Origin: a virus
DNA length: 52,718 nucleotides
IMG/VR virus record: IMGVR_UViG_3300042896_001131
Coordinates: 1-52,718 of that record
Reading direction: 5' to 3' (one strand)
Shown: positions 22,970 to 32,900 of the stretch, in pieces
Layout of the letters: the number at the start of each line of letters is the position of its first letter
Position numbering within the stretch: position 1 is the stretch's first letter
Program-made: the position numbers and the translations under genes
The notes under the pieces: model-generated
Seen by the model: only the letters and a program-made list of their open reading frames with translations
Databases searched by the model: none
What the model was told of the DNA's origin: nothing

Positions 22970-22977
22970 TATTTATA
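22970..22977 (-). promoter_or_regulatory. Late promoter TATAAATA
   Basis: Exact late box on the minus strand, 33 bases before the start at 22937. Confidence 0.7.
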
Positions 22978-22984
22978 TATTTAT

Positions 22985-24685
22985 TTAGTTTTTGTCGTTA
23001 TAAAATGCTGCAATAGCTCTTTGACGACGTTTTTCTTTAGAGTCGCCTTCGAATCTAGAGTCATCTGATTTTATGAAATCATCTATATATGCTTTGACGC
23101 CCATAGAAGGATTTAAAACTTCATTTAATGCATCTTCAATCGCTTCTTCATTACATGCAGTATCGCATTTATTGGTATATTTTTTAGCTCTTAGTTTTTT
23201 GAAATCGTCAGAGTCTAATTTACCATTTTTGTTTTTATCTAAATCTTTGTCATATCTTTCAGAATAAACTGCTTTTTTAGCTTCAAGTAATCTAGATGCA
23301 ATTTTACTTGATAAAACAGCTTTAAATGAATCAGTTGATTCGACTAAATTATTATCTATGACTTTATCTAACATTTGTATTACAGATTCTGTTGTATTTT
23401 GTTTTTTATTCACGGTTTTGCCTTTTTTAGGTGAAGGTTTTTCTGTTGCATGTAAAATTTTAGTTACATCATCGCTTTTTCTGCTGTTACCTTTTGTCCA
23501 CATTTTATGCGAAAATAATGGATTTCCGCTTTTATCCATGGCATGGATTCTTAATGTTGCGCCACTTCTTTCTACTTTAAAATGATTAGCATTATTTAAA
23601 TGGTCATTCAATGATGTTGAATGGTCTTCAAAATGATGGCCATTATGATTATTATTCTTATCAACAGTCATATGCGCCCTAGCAGCAACAAAATCTGGAT
23701 TAGGAATTTGTAATTTATTTCTTACAAAATTTTTAATATGTTCGTGTCCATTCGGTCCATCTTTTATTTTATTTAAAGTATTTTCTAAATGACTTGTAAC
23801 ATTATGATTCTTATTTTCATAAGAATCATTTACTGCTTTTATATTATTTTTTAATCTTTCGTCATCTGGGCTTCCGCGAAGAGAATCTACATCGTGGTCA
23901 TATTTATGTTTTCTAACGCTTTGTCCGCCGGAATAGATTCCTTGTGTAAGTTTTTTATGATTATCTACTTCTATTTTAGCTTTAGCTTTAAACTCATTAA
24001 CGGTATCTTCGTGATCATTTCCAAAATCTTTAGCGTCTAATATTGTATTATGCGTATTATTCTTAGCAGTTGGAGTTTGATTTTTTTGGCTGCCCCATTT
24101 TAAACTTAATCCAATTGGTTTTTGATTTCCTTTTTTATCTTTAATAGTAGCCATAACATCGGCATCATCAGTTCCCTTATTCATCTTTCTATCAGGATTA
24201 CTGCCATGTTTTTTCATATAACTGTTAACATTTCCATCAATAGAAGTCCATGCAACATTACTTAACGATTTAGGGTCGTATCCTCTTTCTTCTAAATGAT
24301 TATGTAATTCTTTTGCGTGGTGTACTGCATTTCTATAATGACTATAATGTTCTTCTGGTTCTAACGAATCATGAGTATATCTATCGTGAACTGATTTTGG
24401 AATTTGATTATCTTGATCGCGATAATGTTCTGGCATATAATGTTCTGAAAAATGTCCATTTTTAACATGATTATCAAAATGCTCTTTTAACTCTTTATCA
24501 TCCATTTCAAATAAATTTGGATGATTTCCTCCATGATATGGATTATTTGAACTGTTATGATGTTTAGACATATGATTTAAAACGCCTGCAGTCAGCAATT
24601 CATGTCTGACTCCATTAGTATTTGCGGCTGCGCCAGCTTTACTGTTTTCTTTTGCTTCAGTTAGGAAAGATTTAAATCTTAACAT
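22985..24685 (-). CDS. Predicted packaged protein with nuclease-like core and EF-hand
   Basis: A 566-residue protein. The start MLRFKSFLTEAKE is capsid-targeting-like. Residues 171-198 (GTDDADVMATIKDKKG, IGLSLKWGS) give a D176-x19-K196 pattern like the D...SLK core of HaeIII-type PD-(D/E)XK nucleases, with E29 (GVRHELL) as possible third residue. Residues 431-475 repeat the LVEST-SSKIA-RL module of the neighbouring scaffold-like protein. D483-D494 (DKNKNGKLDSDD) is a canonical EF-hand calcium loop. A variant late box lies at 24718-24725. I infer a head protein, possibly an injected nuclease; the activity is not proven by motif alone. Confidence 0.6.
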   Translation of the reverse strand: MLRFKSFLTEAKENSKAGAAANTNGVRHELLTAGVLNHMSKHHNSSNNPYHGGNHPNLFEMDDKELKEHFDNHVKNGHFSEHYMPEHYRDQDNQIPKSVHDRYTHDSLEPEEHYSHYRNAVHHAKELHNHLEERGYDPKSLSNVAWTSIDGNVNSYMKKHGSNPDRKMNKGTDDADVMATIKDKKGNQKPIGLSLKWGSQKNQTPTAKNNTHNTILDAKDFGNDHEDTVNEFKAKAKIEVDNHKKLTQGIYSGGQSVRKHKYDHDVDSLRGSPDDERLKNNIKAVNDSYENKNHNVTSHLENTLNKIKDGPNGHEHIKNFVRNKLQIPNPDFVAARAHMTVDKNNNHNGHHFEDHSTSLNDHLNNANHFKVERSGATLRIHAMDKSGNPLFSHKMWTKGNSRKSDDVTKILHATEKPSPKKGKTVNKKQNTTESVIQMLDKVIDNNLVESTDSFKAVLSSKIASRLLEAKKAVYSERYDKDLDKNKNGKLDSDDFKKLRAKKYTNKCDTACNEEAIEDALNEVLNPSMGVKAYIDDFIKSDDSRFEGDSKEKRRQRAIAAFYNDKN

Positions 24686-24717
24686 ATTGATTTCCTTTGT
24701 TGAATGTTATATCTATA

Positions 24718-24725
24718 TATTTATT
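24718..24725 (-). promoter_or_regulatory. Late promoter variant AATAAATA
   Basis: Seven of eight bases match on the minus strand, 33 bases before the start at 24685. Divergent from the early promoter at 24737. Confidence 0.5.
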
Positions 24726-24736
24726 TAAACAAATGC

Positions 24737-24765
24737 TTGACTAATCCGGCTTTATACGTTATAAT
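24737..24765 (+). promoter_or_regulatory. Early promoter
   Basis: GC-TTGACT (24737-24742), 17-bp spacer, TATAAT (24760-24765). Confidence 0.9.
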
Positions 24766-24797
24766 TATAATATATAAACGATTAAAAAGGAAAAATA

Positions 24798-25322
24798 ATG
24801 TCTGAAGTATTCTTCTGTGGTGATCACCATTTTGGTCACAAAAATATTATTAAATTTACGGATGAAAATGGCAATAGATATCGTCCATTTGATACACTAG
24901 AAGAAATGCACGAAACTATCATTTATAAACATAACTCAGTTGTTGGTAAAAACGATATCGTTTACTTCTTAGGAGATGTTACATTTAACAAAAAATATCT
25001 TGAATTATTAGATGAAATGAATGGTGAGAAATATCTTGTAAAAGGTAATCACGATTCTTGCTATCCATCAGTATATCTAAAATACTTTAAAGATTTATAT
25101 GGTGTAATTAAGAAACACGATTTTGTATTAACACATGTTCCTGTTCATCCATCGCAATTAGGCAGATGGAAATTGAATATTCATGGACACTTACATGCTG
25201 ATATGATTATGATGGATGGAGTCCCTGATACCAGATATTATAATGTTTCTATGGAGGCAATTGATTTTACTCCTGTAAATTTAGATATAATTAAACAATT
25301 TGTTGAGACTAGAGATGCTTAA
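24798..25322 (+). CDS. Calcineurin-like metallophosphoesterase
   Basis: A 174-residue minimal phosphoesterase. Metal-binding blocks are GDHHFGHKNII (D-x-H), GDVTF, KGNHDS, THVPVHP and NIHGHLHAD. Proteins of this type are frequent in phages and bacteria and may act on cyclic or capped nucleotides or polynucleotide ends; the substrate is unknown. Consensus early promoter and AAAAAGGAAAAATA before the start make it an early gene. The next gene overlaps its end by eight bases. Confidence 0.88.
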   Translation: MSEVFFCGDHHFGHKNIIKFTDENGNRYRPFDTLEEMHETIIYKHNSVVGKNDIVYFLGDVTFNKKYLELLDEMNGEKYLVKGNHDSCYPSVYLKYFKDLYGVIKKHDFVLTHVPVHPSQLGRWKLNIHGHLHADMIMMDGVPDTRYYNVSMEAIDFTPVNLDIIKQFVETRDA

Positions 25323-26157
25323 ATTAAAAGATAATGTTAAAGTTTTACAAGTACCGAAAAATTCAATTGATTTTTCTTTTGAAAAATTATCATTAGCAGG
25401 TAAACAAGTTAATGTTGTTGGTATGTGTTGGGATGCAGTGTTTAATGAATTTTTATACGCTGTTTATGATAATAGATTAAAAGTTAATCAGTGGTTTCGT
25501 GAGGAATATTTAAACTTAGTTGAGGAAGAAAGTATGCGTGAATTTAAAGTTGGTGATCGAGTTCGGGTTGTTCGGAAAGTTGAACGAGAAAATGGCTGGG
25601 AAAATAGCTGGTTGCCTGACATGAATATGGCAATTAATACTAGTTATGTTTTTACTATTGCCGACATTTCCAAAGAGGGTGTTTATTTTAAACAAAATTG
25701 GAGCGATAATATTGAAATTCGTGTATATAGTTTAGGATATCCTCCAAGTTCGTTAGAATTAGTTGAAACTGTTGAATCAAAAATTACAACAAGTACAAAC
25801 TTCCAGTATTTAAATGGCGCTAAATTAGGTCCAGGTGCTCATATAAGCGATTTATGTTTAACTATCCTTACAACTATAACTAAATACCCTGACGGGACTG
25901 CTAAGGTCGACTGGTCGGTTGCATTTAAGCATCCAAAAGATAAGTTTAACAAAGAATTGGCTCGTCAGGCTGTGTTAACTAAAGAAACAAAAGAATTAAT
26001 ATTAAGTAAAGGATATAATCGTAATGAGATTGTATTAAAAATTCTTGCTGATTTATTGTATCATGATGCATATTTGTCTAGTCAATATAGAGCATATGTG
26101 TTATTTTTAGTTGCACAATATTCTACTAACATTTTAAGAAAGGCGTTATTCAAATGA
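25315..26157 (+). CDS. Unknown 280-residue early protein with KOW/SH3-like segment
   Basis: Starts MLKLKDNVKVLQVPKNSIDF. A central stretch (REFKVGDRVRVVRKVERENG, later YVFTIADISKEGVYFKQNW) looks like a small SH3/KOW-type barrel. The C-terminal half is alpha-helical (LARQAVLTKETKELILSKGY) and may be a separate domain. I use the ATG at 25315 rather than the TTG at 25300. It overlaps the phosphoesterase upstream and the small gene downstream, so all three form one early operon. Function unknown. Confidence 0.65.
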   Translation: MLKLKDNVKVLQVPKNSIDFSFEKLSLAGKQVNVVGMCWDAVFNEFLYAVYDNRLKVNQWFREEYLNLVEEESMREFKVGDRVRVVRKVERENGWENSWLPDMNMAINTSYVFTIADISKEGVYFKQNWSDNIEIRVYSLGYPPSSLELVETVESKITTSTNFQYLNGAKLGPGAHISDLCLTILTTITKYPDGTAKVDWSVAFKHPKDKFNKELARQAVLTKETKELILSKGYNRNEIVLKILADLLYHDAYLSSQYRAYVLFLVAQYSTNILRKALFK

Positions 26158-26363
26158 GTGAAAGTACAGTATCTTTATATCGCAGCGAATTAGAAGATAT
26201 CGCTAAAGTGTTAAAAAAATTTCCAGAAGCTGAAAGCCTTGACATTACCGTTGATAACAGCAGCGGGATTGGTAAAATAACTGACATTGTTATTCCTAAT
26301 GTAGAAATTAATGGAGCTACAGGTGATCTAAAGATTTCAATTACTGGCGTTGATCATTGGTAA
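26154..26363 (+). CDS. Unknown 69-residue protein
   Basis: MSESTVSLYRSELEDIAKVL then KKFPEAESLDITVDNSSGIG and a beta-rich tail ending ISITGVDHW. It overlaps the previous stop by four bases (ATGA) and ends at a strong terminator. Last gene of the early operon from 24737. No family recognised. Confidence 0.65.
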   Translation: MSESTVSLYRSELEDIAKVLKKFPEAESLDITVDNSSGIGKITDIVIPNVEINGATGDLKISITGVDHW

Positions 26364-26384
26364 TTTTTTAGTAATACTAAAAGC

Positions 26385-26405
26385 GGGGAGCTTCGGCTCC
26401 CCATT
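26385..26405 (+). terminator. Terminator
   Basis: GGGGAGC-TTCG-GCTCCCC with a UUCG tetraloop, then ATTTCTC. Confidence 0.85.
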
Positions 26406-26413
26406 TCTCATTA

Positions 26414-26421
26414 CCTAAATA
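26414..26421 (+). promoter_or_regulatory. Late-type box CCTAAATA
   Basis: Six of eight bases match TATAAATA, 29 bases before the fibre gene at 26450. The same variant precedes the endolysin (46087). Confidence 0.35.
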
Positions 26422-26449
26422 TTATAAATGTATATTTGGATACCCGTCA

Positions 26450-28768
26450 ATGACTGAATTAAACGATTTTTTAAACCTTATTTCTGAAGCAAAAAAAGAA
26501 TCTGAGAATAAGATAGGGAATCATGTAATCGAAAATTTGTCAGATAAAATAAAAGAAAATCCATTTTCTTCCCTTTTAGAAACAACAAAAGTTACACCAA
26601 AAGAACCTCATATTATTCAAAATGATTTAATCGAAGAACAAGTAGCTGAATCTGCGATTGAACCTGCAGAAATTTCAACACGTTTACCAAAAACTATTAA
26701 AAAAATAGACATTTCTTCTTTAACGGAAAAGATTAAAACCAATGAGTTTTCGACGCTGCTGGAAACAACAAAACTTGTCTCAGAAATACCAGTTCAAGAA
26801 CAAATAGTAACAAAACCTATTAAAAAAATAGATACTTCGTTTTTATATGAAAAGATTAAAGATACTTCTTCATTTTTTTCTTTATTTAATACAGAAATAG
26901 AAAAAGAAAAACAAATAGAAATAAAAGAAAAAGTTAAAGAACAAGAATTTATTTCGTTATTTTCTAGCAAAAAAGTTGAAATATTACCAGAACAAGAATC
27001 CATAGAATTTGTTGAAGAAATTATTGATTCTGTTATTGAAGAAATTGATGTTATTGACGAAGTTACACAAGAACAAATTACTGAAGAATTATTAATTGAA
27101 GCGCCAAAACAGGTAGATTTAACTGATGGTGCTCAATATGATAAATTATTTAAAACAAACGTTGATTTATTTAATCAACCAAAAAACCCAAAAGTAGCTC
27201 CAGAAATAAAAGCAATAACCGATAAACTTCAATACATGGAGAATTGGTTATCAAAAATTTCCATGGCAGGTCCAGGTGGCGGTGAAGTAAATCTTAGATA
27301 TTTAGATGATGTCAACGATAAAACTATTCAAGATGGAAGATTTTTACGTTATAATGCTGCTTCTGATAATTTTGAATTTGCTACAGTAACAGGAGGTGGA
27401 GCTCCACAGATACAATCCGATTGGACTCAAATTGACTCTGGATCTGTTGATTATATTAAACATAAACCATCTATTCCTGTAAATTTAGATGATTTATCTG
27501 ATGTTTCTTTATCTTCCGTTACTTCGGGACAAGTATTAAAATATAACGGTTCAGTTTGGGTAAATGATACAGATTTATCTAGTTCTAATGGAGGAGCAAC
27601 TCCTGGATATTACGGTTCATTTTATGATATTCAAACACAAACTGTTCCTAGTCGTAATACTCCAAGAGCAGTATTATTAAGAGCTTCTCCAGTTGAATCA
27701 AATGGGGTTACTGTTGCTAGTAATACTAGAATTACTACAACACATAGTGGCGTCTATAATATACAATTTTCGTTTCAATTACATCATGGCAGTGGTGGAG
27801 GTAATGACGAAACAGTTATAATTTGGGTTCGTAAAAATGGAATTGATATTCCTGATACTTCTTCGGAAATAACAGTAACGACAGCTAATCATCATACTGT
27901 TGCTGCTTGGAACTTTATATTCCCTAGTGATGCAGGTGATTATTTTGAACTTATGTGGACAACTGATAATACTAACATTGTCATTGAATATATAACTCCA
28001 ACAAATGGTTGGCCATCAATTCCTTCTGCTATTGTAACAGTTCAACAAGTTGCATCAACTATGGTTGGTCCAACTGGAAATACTGGTGCGCAAGGATTAA
28101 CTGGTAACACCGGTCCACAAGGTATTCAAGGATTAACTGGTAACACTGGTCCACAAGGACCAACCGGAAATACTGGTGCACAAGGATTAACGGGTAACAC
28201 TGGTGCTAGTGCATATGATACCGCGATTACTAATGGATTTGTTGGAACCGAACAACAATGGTTAATTACATTAATTGGAGCAACTGGAAATACAGGGGCA
28301 ACTGGATCAGCTGGTAATACTGGACCACAAGGACCTGCCGGACTAAATGCACCAAATACAATAATATCTTTAATAGATGTTGATGTTACCAATTTAGCAA
28401 ATAATACATTATTAAAATATAATGCAGGAACTTCTAAATTTGAATTTGTATCGTTTCCGTCAAGTATAAGAACGTTTAACTTATTTGGAGAATTAGTTCC
28501 AACAACTGGAACAACCAAATGGTTTCCTCATGCTCCAGTACAAATCACTAGTGGATATTTGTCTATTGGTACAAAATCTTCAGCAAACGTCACATTACAA
28601 ATTAGTATAAATACGAATATAGTAGGAACTTTTACATTACTAGCCAATACATTTAGATCAAATACGCAATCAATTAGTTTAAGTATGTTACCAACTGATT
28701 ATATGACTGCTGATTTGTTAACTACTGGCGGAGAAAATTTAACATTAACACTGGAATATAACACATGA
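26450..28768 (+). CDS. Long tail fibre with collagen-like repeats
   Basis: A 772-residue fibre. The N-terminal third has four degenerate repeats ([59 protein letters not shown]) separated by acidic linkers. The middle has fibre motifs also seen in cyanophages ([32 protein letters not shown]). A C1q/TNF-like beta region ([19 protein letters not shown] and onward) precedes a collagen-like stretch of about 25 G-x-T/P-G triplets near residues 543-580 and 610-632. A beta-rich tip follows. Trimeric fibre is inferred. The following gene overlaps its stop. Confidence 0.82.
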   Translation: MTELNDFLNLISEAKKESENKIGNHVIENLSDKIKENPFSSLLETTKVTPKEPHIIQNDLIEEQVAESAIEPAEISTRLPKTIKKIDISSLTEKIKTNEFSTLLETTKLVSEIPVQEQIVTKPIKKIDTSFLYEKIKDTSSFFSLFNTEIEKEKQIEIKEKVKEQEFISLFSSKKVEILPEQESIEFVEEIIDSVIEEIDVIDEVTQEQITEELLIEAPKQVDLTDGAQYDKLFKTNVDLFNQPKNPKVAPEIKAITDKLQYMENWLSKISMAGPGGGEVNLRYLDDVNDKTIQDGRFLRYNAASDNFEFATVTGGGAPQIQSDWTQIDSGSVDYIKHKPSIPVNLDDLSDVSLSSVTSGQVLKYNGSVWVNDTDLSSSNGGATPGYYGSFYDIQTQTVPSRNTPRAVLLRASPVESNGVTVASNTRITTTHSGVYNIQFSFQLHHGSGGGNDETVIIWVRKNGIDIPDTSSEITVTTANHHTVAAWNFIFPSDAGDYFELMWTTDNTNIVIEYITPTNGWPSIPSAIVTVQQVASTMVGPTGNTGAQGLTGNTGPQGIQGLTGNTGPQGPTGNTGAQGLTGNTGASAYDTAITNGFVGTEQQWLITLIGATGNTGATGSAGNTGPQGPAGLNAPNTIISLIDVDVTNLANNTLLKYNAGTSKFEFVSFPSSIRTFNLFGELVPTTGTTKWFPHAPVQITSGYLSIGTKSSANVTLQISINTNIVGTFTLLANTFRSNTQSISLSMLPTDYMTADLLTTGGENLTLTLEYNT

Positions 28769-30987
28769 GTATAACAGCAAAGTATATTGGTTCATCAACA
28801 ATACAAATATCAACTACGTTTGCTGCGGCAAGCGGTAATACAAATCTAACTTCATTTGCTCAATTTGCTAATACTGTTGTAGATGCAATGACAAATACCA
28901 CTTCATTAACTGGAACCAATGGTGTTTTATCTGGAACTGCGTTTACAGCTGATTCTGGAATAACTGCACAAACTGCATCTGGGTGGACTTTATTTGATTC
29001 ATTCTGGGGTGGTCAAAATGCTACCGCAGGAACTAGTTCCCCTGTTTATACTCAAGTATTTCGCTCATTAAATGCCGATGGCATAACATATAAAAATATT
29101 ATTTTTAGATATAACACTAAAGAACAGGTAATTAATACTTCTACTTGTGAATATTGGGATACTTCTACAAATTATGACGCAGGTTCTCCTAGTACACCTA
29201 CAATTCGTTCTCCAACTAATGAAGCATGGACTTATTTTGATTGCGCTCCGATTGGATATAACTTAGCCACTTGTGATTTACTAATAAATGTTTCTCCTAG
29301 ATGGTGTGCTGTTCACTCATATTTAAATAATGAGGCATCATTATGGTCTGGTGTATTTGAAAATGCACGAGAAGATATAATGGATACTCCTACAGCTAAA
29401 TATCCTTGCTGGGGTTGGATTAGTTCAACTTTATGGATGCTTGGTGCTGCAACTCCAAACGCAAAACCATTAGCAGCTGCTGATCATACTCTTTATTCTA
29501 TGCCAAGAACTCGTCAAGGTTATACGGGAGTTACTGCTGCAAAAGCTTGGGGTGGAGATTATGGAATAACTGCAGTTCCAAATTGGTTAGCTACTACAGC
29601 CGCATCATTTATTTACTATCTTGGAAATCAAAATAATAAATTTATATCAAATGCATGGGATGGTTCTAGACGTTTAACATTACCAATTAAACCTGTATCA
29701 GATTATTCAACAACTGTTGCTAATTACGGCCAATTATATGGTATAAAATTAGTTGCTCCAATCGGTTCTAATATGAATAAAATTACAGTTCCAACTGATG
29801 CAAATGGTAATGCGTCAATAACTGGAACAGATAGAACTCATTGGTTGTTAAATTGTCATTATAAAACATACACTAACGAAACTACTTCTTGGTTTCCGCA
29901 AACTGGCGGTACTGGAAACGTAACTTGGGCAACAGAAACAATTGCTGTTGGAGGTAGACCAATTTCAATAGTAAGCACTGGCGCTGCATATTATTGTATT
30001 ATGAATGGTGGTGCTTCTGTTGTAAAAATTAATGCAATAACTAAAACATATTCAACAGTATATGCAACTACTGGTATAACTGATATGAAATATGATGGCG
30101 AAAGATTTCTTTATATTACATCTTCTACTGCTGCAAATGCTTTATGTAGATTTGATACTGCTGATGATGTTACAACAGTAAACGTTCCTGTTACTGGCGG
30201 TTTTTCTACTGTAGCGATTTCTGGTGAAACGGTAACATGTTCTCCTGCTGCAACAGCTACAAATATTATATTTAATCGTTATGTCAGAGCATCTCAAAAT
30301 ACAGCAGGTAATATCGCAATAGCTAATTCAACTATTGCTACTGCAAATGCTACTGTAGTTGATACTGGTATCGTTAAAGATATGACTTGTGATTTTGAAG
30401 GAAACGTTTGGGCGTTTCCTAGTTATACTACACCTGCTAACTCTAGATTAGTTAAAATTGCCTATAATGCTGCTAGTAATACCGTTGTAACTGGTTTAGC
30501 AACTGCTGGCGCTGGTGTTAATTATGGTCTTCAATTTTTAAATGGTGATAATGCAATTGCTTGGCATGCAGTTTCAGCTGCTGCATTGTATCAAGTTCAA
30601 TTTAACCCAAGAACAAATGCTATAGTTGGATCTGTCCAAACAGCATCAACTACTTCTGCTCTTACTGCACAAACTCAGTTAACTGCCGCGAAAATTCAAG
30701 GAGCATTAATGGTTGTTCCTAATAATAGCACAGTGGCAAATTTCTTCTTTGTTAATTCATTGGGTAAATCTATTACTGCTACATTAGGCGCTCCTGTAGT
30801 TAATATTGATCAAGGAACTGGTAATACTTTAGCAACTGCTGGAGATTTTATATACTTTGATGGGGCTAGATTATTTACTAATACCGATACTGGGCTTAGA
30901 ATATATTCAAACGTTAATGGTGGTTTAAATGTTGGTGGTAATGCAAATACCACTGTATCTTTGGGTCAAGTAGCGCTGCCTGCATGA
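28765..30987 (+). CDS. Large virion or fibre-associated protein, 740 residues
   Basis: Starts [20 protein letters not shown], four bases inside the previous gene. Rich in Ala, Thr, Asn and Gly, with aromatic clusters ([28 protein letters not shown]). The second half reads as beta-propeller-like blades ([36 protein letters not shown]). No enzyme motif recognised. Its place inside a fibre operon suggests a structural or receptor-binding role. Confidence 0.7.
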   Translation: MSITAKYIGSSTIQISTTFAAASGNTNLTSFAQFANTVVDAMTNTTSLTGTNGVLSGTAFTADSGITAQTASGWTLFDSFWGGQNATAGTSSPVYTQVFRSLNADGITYKNIIFRYNTKEQVINTSTCEYWDTSTNYDAGSPSTPTIRSPTNEAWTYFDCAPIGYNLATCDLLINVSPRWCAVHSYLNNEASLWSGVFENAREDIMDTPTAKYPCWGWISSTLWMLGAATPNAKPLAAADHTLYSMPRTRQGYTGVTAAKAWGGDYGITAVPNWLATTAASFIYYLGNQNNKFISNAWDGSRRLTLPIKPVSDYSTTVANYGQLYGIKLVAPIGSNMNKITVPTDANGNASITGTDRTHWLLNCHYKTYTNETTSWFPQTGGTGNVTWATETIAVGGRPISIVSTGAAYYCIMNGGASVVKINAITKTYSTVYATTGITDMKYDGERFLYITSSTAANALCRFDTADDVTTVNVPVTGGFSTVAISGETVTCSPAATATNIIFNRYVRASQNTAGNIAIANSTIATANATVVDTGIVKDMTCDFEGNVWAFPSYTTPANSRLVKIAYNAASNTVVTGLATAGAGVNYGLQFLNGDNAIAWHAVSAAALYQVQFNPRTNAIVGSVQTASTTSALTAQTQLTAAKIQGALMVVPNNSTVANFFFVNSLGKSITATLGAPVVNIDQGTGNTLATAGDFIYFDGARLFTNTDTGLRIYSNVNGGLNVGGNANTTVSLGQVALPA

Positions 30988-31811
30988 TTTCGCTAGTATT
31001 TGCATCAAGGTCTGCTACTCTTACAGATGCAACAGACCTTGTAAGAACAGCCAATAATCACGGATTTTCTGCTAATAATCAGATTAAATTCCTGACTATA
31101 ACTAGTACCACGGGTATTTCTACCAATACGTGGTACTATGTTGCTAATAATGTATCGCTTACTGCAAATACTTTTCAATTAACTGCTAGTGCAGGTAGTG
31201 CAGTTCTTCCATTAACAACTAATGGAACTGCAACAATAGCTATTCCTATTCATCCAGTGCAAACCTCAAAAGTAGGTACTACCGCAAAAACATTAACAAC
31301 ATCAATTAAATTCTCTTCTGTAAAAGTGACATCGGCAGTAATAAGCGCTAAAGCTAGATTAACAAATATTATATCAGAATTTGTAAAAATATCTCCAGTT
31401 ACCGTAACTTTTCTGGTAACAACTGCTAATGTTAGATTAAGAAATATTATATCAGAATTTGTAAAAATATCTCCAGTTACTACACTTAAAAATATAAGTT
31501 ATGTAAAACCATACTGGACTTCAATAGATAAAATTAAAACTAATTTTTCTAGTATTATTAATTTACCTGCTGTTATCTCAATTCAACTTAATACAAAAAT
31601 TACTGATTACTTTAAAGTAAAGTTTACTCCAATAAATACAGTTAATGTTTTAAGTTCAACTGCAATAACAATTACAAATACTACTAGTAACTTTGTAAAA
31701 ATGAGTTTTGTTAATACAATAGCAGTTGTTACTAGAAAATTGCCAATTCCCAGAGATACTTGGGCTAATGTAACCCAACAAGTAAAAACCCTTATTCAAT
31801 TTTGGAGCTAA
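30984..31811 (+). CDS. Fibre-associated repeat protein, 275 residues
   Basis: Overlaps the previous gene by four bases. The N-terminus (DATDLVRTANNHGFSANNQI) matches a short phage fibre domain with an FxxNNxVxF-type turn. The C-terminal half has a repeated phrase (IISEFVKISPVT, twice, with similar FVKMSFVN and YFKVKFTP). Low-complexity Thr/Ser/Val composition. Probably structural. Confidence 0.65.
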   Translation: MISLVFASRSATLTDATDLVRTANNHGFSANNQIKFLTITSTTGISTNTWYYVANNVSLTANTFQLTASAGSAVLPLTTNGTATIAIPIHPVQTSKVGTTAKTLTTSIKFSSVKVTSAVISAKARLTNIISEFVKISPVTVTFLVTTANVRLRNIISEFVKISPVTTLKNISYVKPYWTSIDKIKTNFSSIINLPAVISIQLNTKITDYFKVKFTPINTVNVLSSTAITITNTTSNFVKMSFVNTIAVVTRKLPIPRDTWANVTQQVKTLIQFWS

Positions 31812-31812
31812 A

Positions 31813-32022
31813 ATGAAATATCAAGATGTAGTTGAAAGAATGCCTAATGCGTCATTAATCTATGAAAATGTAACTAATGAAGAATTATCTCTTATCTCTG
31901 TTAGTAAATATCAATTAGAAACTGAACCTAATAGCGGAATATTCTATGTTGGAACTAATTCGGAAATTCCTGAATTAATCAACAAAATAATGCAACCAAA
32001 TACTAATATGAGTTTTAATTAG
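31813..32022 (+). CDS. Small protein at the end of the fibre operon
   Basis: A 69-residue protein, MKYQDVVERMPNASLIYENV, preceded by GGAGCTAAA and starting two bases after the previous stop. Acidic and soluble, ends QPNTNMSFN. It could be a chaperone for the fibre genes, as small proteins at this position often are, but I see no direct signature. Confidence 0.6.
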   Translation: MKYQDVVERMPNASLIYENVTNEELSLISVSKYQLETEPNSGIFYVGTNSEIPELINKIMQPNTNMSFN

Positions 32023-32095
32023 ATATTGCATCGTATGCGGATCTGAGACAGAGATAGAAGCAAACCAAGAAGAAGAAATAGAAGATGAAGAATAA
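32018..32095 (+). CDS. Possible zinc-knuckle microprotein without ATG
   Basis: An in-frame stretch reading RYCIVCGSETEIEANQEEEI plus EDEE and a stop. CIVCGSE is the usual opening of small phage zinc-ribbon proteins, and the acidic tail is not random-like. No ATG, GTG or TTG is available; the only upstream option is ATT at 32018, overlapping the previous stop. It may be a remnant, a frameshift extension of the 69-residue gene, or a real gene with a rare start. Confidence 0.3.
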   Translation: MRYCIVCGSETEIEANQEEEIEDEE

Positions 32096-32136
32096 CTCCT
32101 AAGTAAAGTTATATTAACTTGAATAGGTAAAAATTA

Positions 32137-32559
32137 ATGTGGCTCTATAATAACACTCCAATCCAAATTCCTCCGGAAAATGCAATTGGATTCGTCTATC
32201 TAATTACCAACCTTCAAAATAATAAAAAATATATCGGTAAAAAAGTTTTCCACTTCCAAAAATCAATCCAAAAAAATCTGAAAAAGAAAAAAATAAAAGT
32301 TGAATCGGATTGGAAAACTTATACTGGATCTAATGAAGATCTTCTTAATGATATAAAAAATTTCACCCCAGAATTAAAACAAGAAATAATCCAAATTTGT
32401 TACTTCAGATCCGAACTCTCTTACATCGAAGCATACCATCAGTTCATCAACAACGTACTAATAGATTCCAGTTATTATAATAATTGGATATCAGTGAAAG
32501 TAACAAGAAAACACCTGAACAAATATAAAATAATGCTTGACGAATCTAATTCCATATAG
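32137..32559 (+). CDS. GIY-YIG homing endonuclease
   Basis: A 140-residue protein whose N-terminal half carries the GIY-YIG fold: GFVYLITNLQNNKKYIGKK, with the catalytic-type Arg/Lys-rich helix after it (FHFQKSIQKNLKKKKIKVES) and YTGSNEDLLNDI. This resembles T4 Seg-type free-standing endonucleases and the short nickase-like versions in phages. It sits in the gap after the fibre operon. An early promoter for a downstream microprotein starts over its last codons. Confidence 0.8.
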   Translation: MWLYNNTPIQIPPENAIGFVYLITNLQNNKKYIGKKVFHFQKSIQKNLKKKKIKVESDWKTYTGSNEDLLNDIKNFTPELKQEIIQICYFRSELSYIEAYHQFINNVLIDSSYYNNWISVKVTRKHLNKYKIMLDESNSI

Positions 32560-32565
32560 TATAAT
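32537..32565 (+). promoter_or_regulatory. Early promoter
   Basis: GC-TTGACG (32537-32542), 17-bp spacer, TATAAT (32560-32565). It faces a microprotein and a long non-coding repeat region. Confidence 0.9.
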
Positions 32566-32596
32566 AAAGTAAATCTAAACTCTATCGAAACTCTAT

Positions 32597-32755
32597 ATGG
32601 AACTAATTCTACTCCTGATTGTTATTATTCTACTAATCCAATCTAATAATAATGCTCTTTCTCTTCTTGCCTCTATTGTTATTCTCGGTGTCGCTGCCTA
32701 TGCAATAATCTGGGTCGCTGCTCTTGTCTTTGTTGTTGCTCTTATCGGAAATTGA
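32597..32755 (+). CDS. 52-residue hydrophobic membrane microprotein
   Basis: MELILLLIVIILLIQSNNNA then LSLLASIVILGVAAYAIIWV and AALVFVVALIGN: two or three hydrophobic segments with a short Asn turn. A consensus early promoter ends about 30 bases upstream, so the transcript start is near the gene. No Shine-Dalgarno sequence is visible. It could be an early membrane-acting host-takeover peptide; the hydrophobic run is unlikely to be chance in this AT-rich DNA, but the call is not certain. Confidence 0.55.
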   Translation: MELILLLIVIILLIQSNNNALSLLASIVILGVAAYAIIWVAALVFVVALIGN

Positions 32756-32809
32756 ATTTAATCTATTCCTCGGAAATTGAATTTAATCTATTCCTCGGAA
32801 ATTGATTCC
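32747..32809 (+). repeat. 25-bp direct repeat
   Basis: The 25-bp unit beginning GGAAATTGAATTTAATC occurs twice in tandem plus a third partial copy (start points 32747, 32772, 32797). The first overlaps the stop of the microprotein. Confidence 0.85.
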
Positions 32810-32900
32810 TCTGTCTTCGGAGTCTGTCTCTTCCGATAATGGGAAATTCTAAATTATGAGAATTACTAAGTAGTCTAAGTCAAAAAAGACAGTTTTACAA

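Noticed and set aside
28126-28518. Minus-strand Pro/Val-rich reading frame of 130 codons
   Set aside because: Mirror of the collagen-like repeats of the fibre gene on the plus strand; no start signal.
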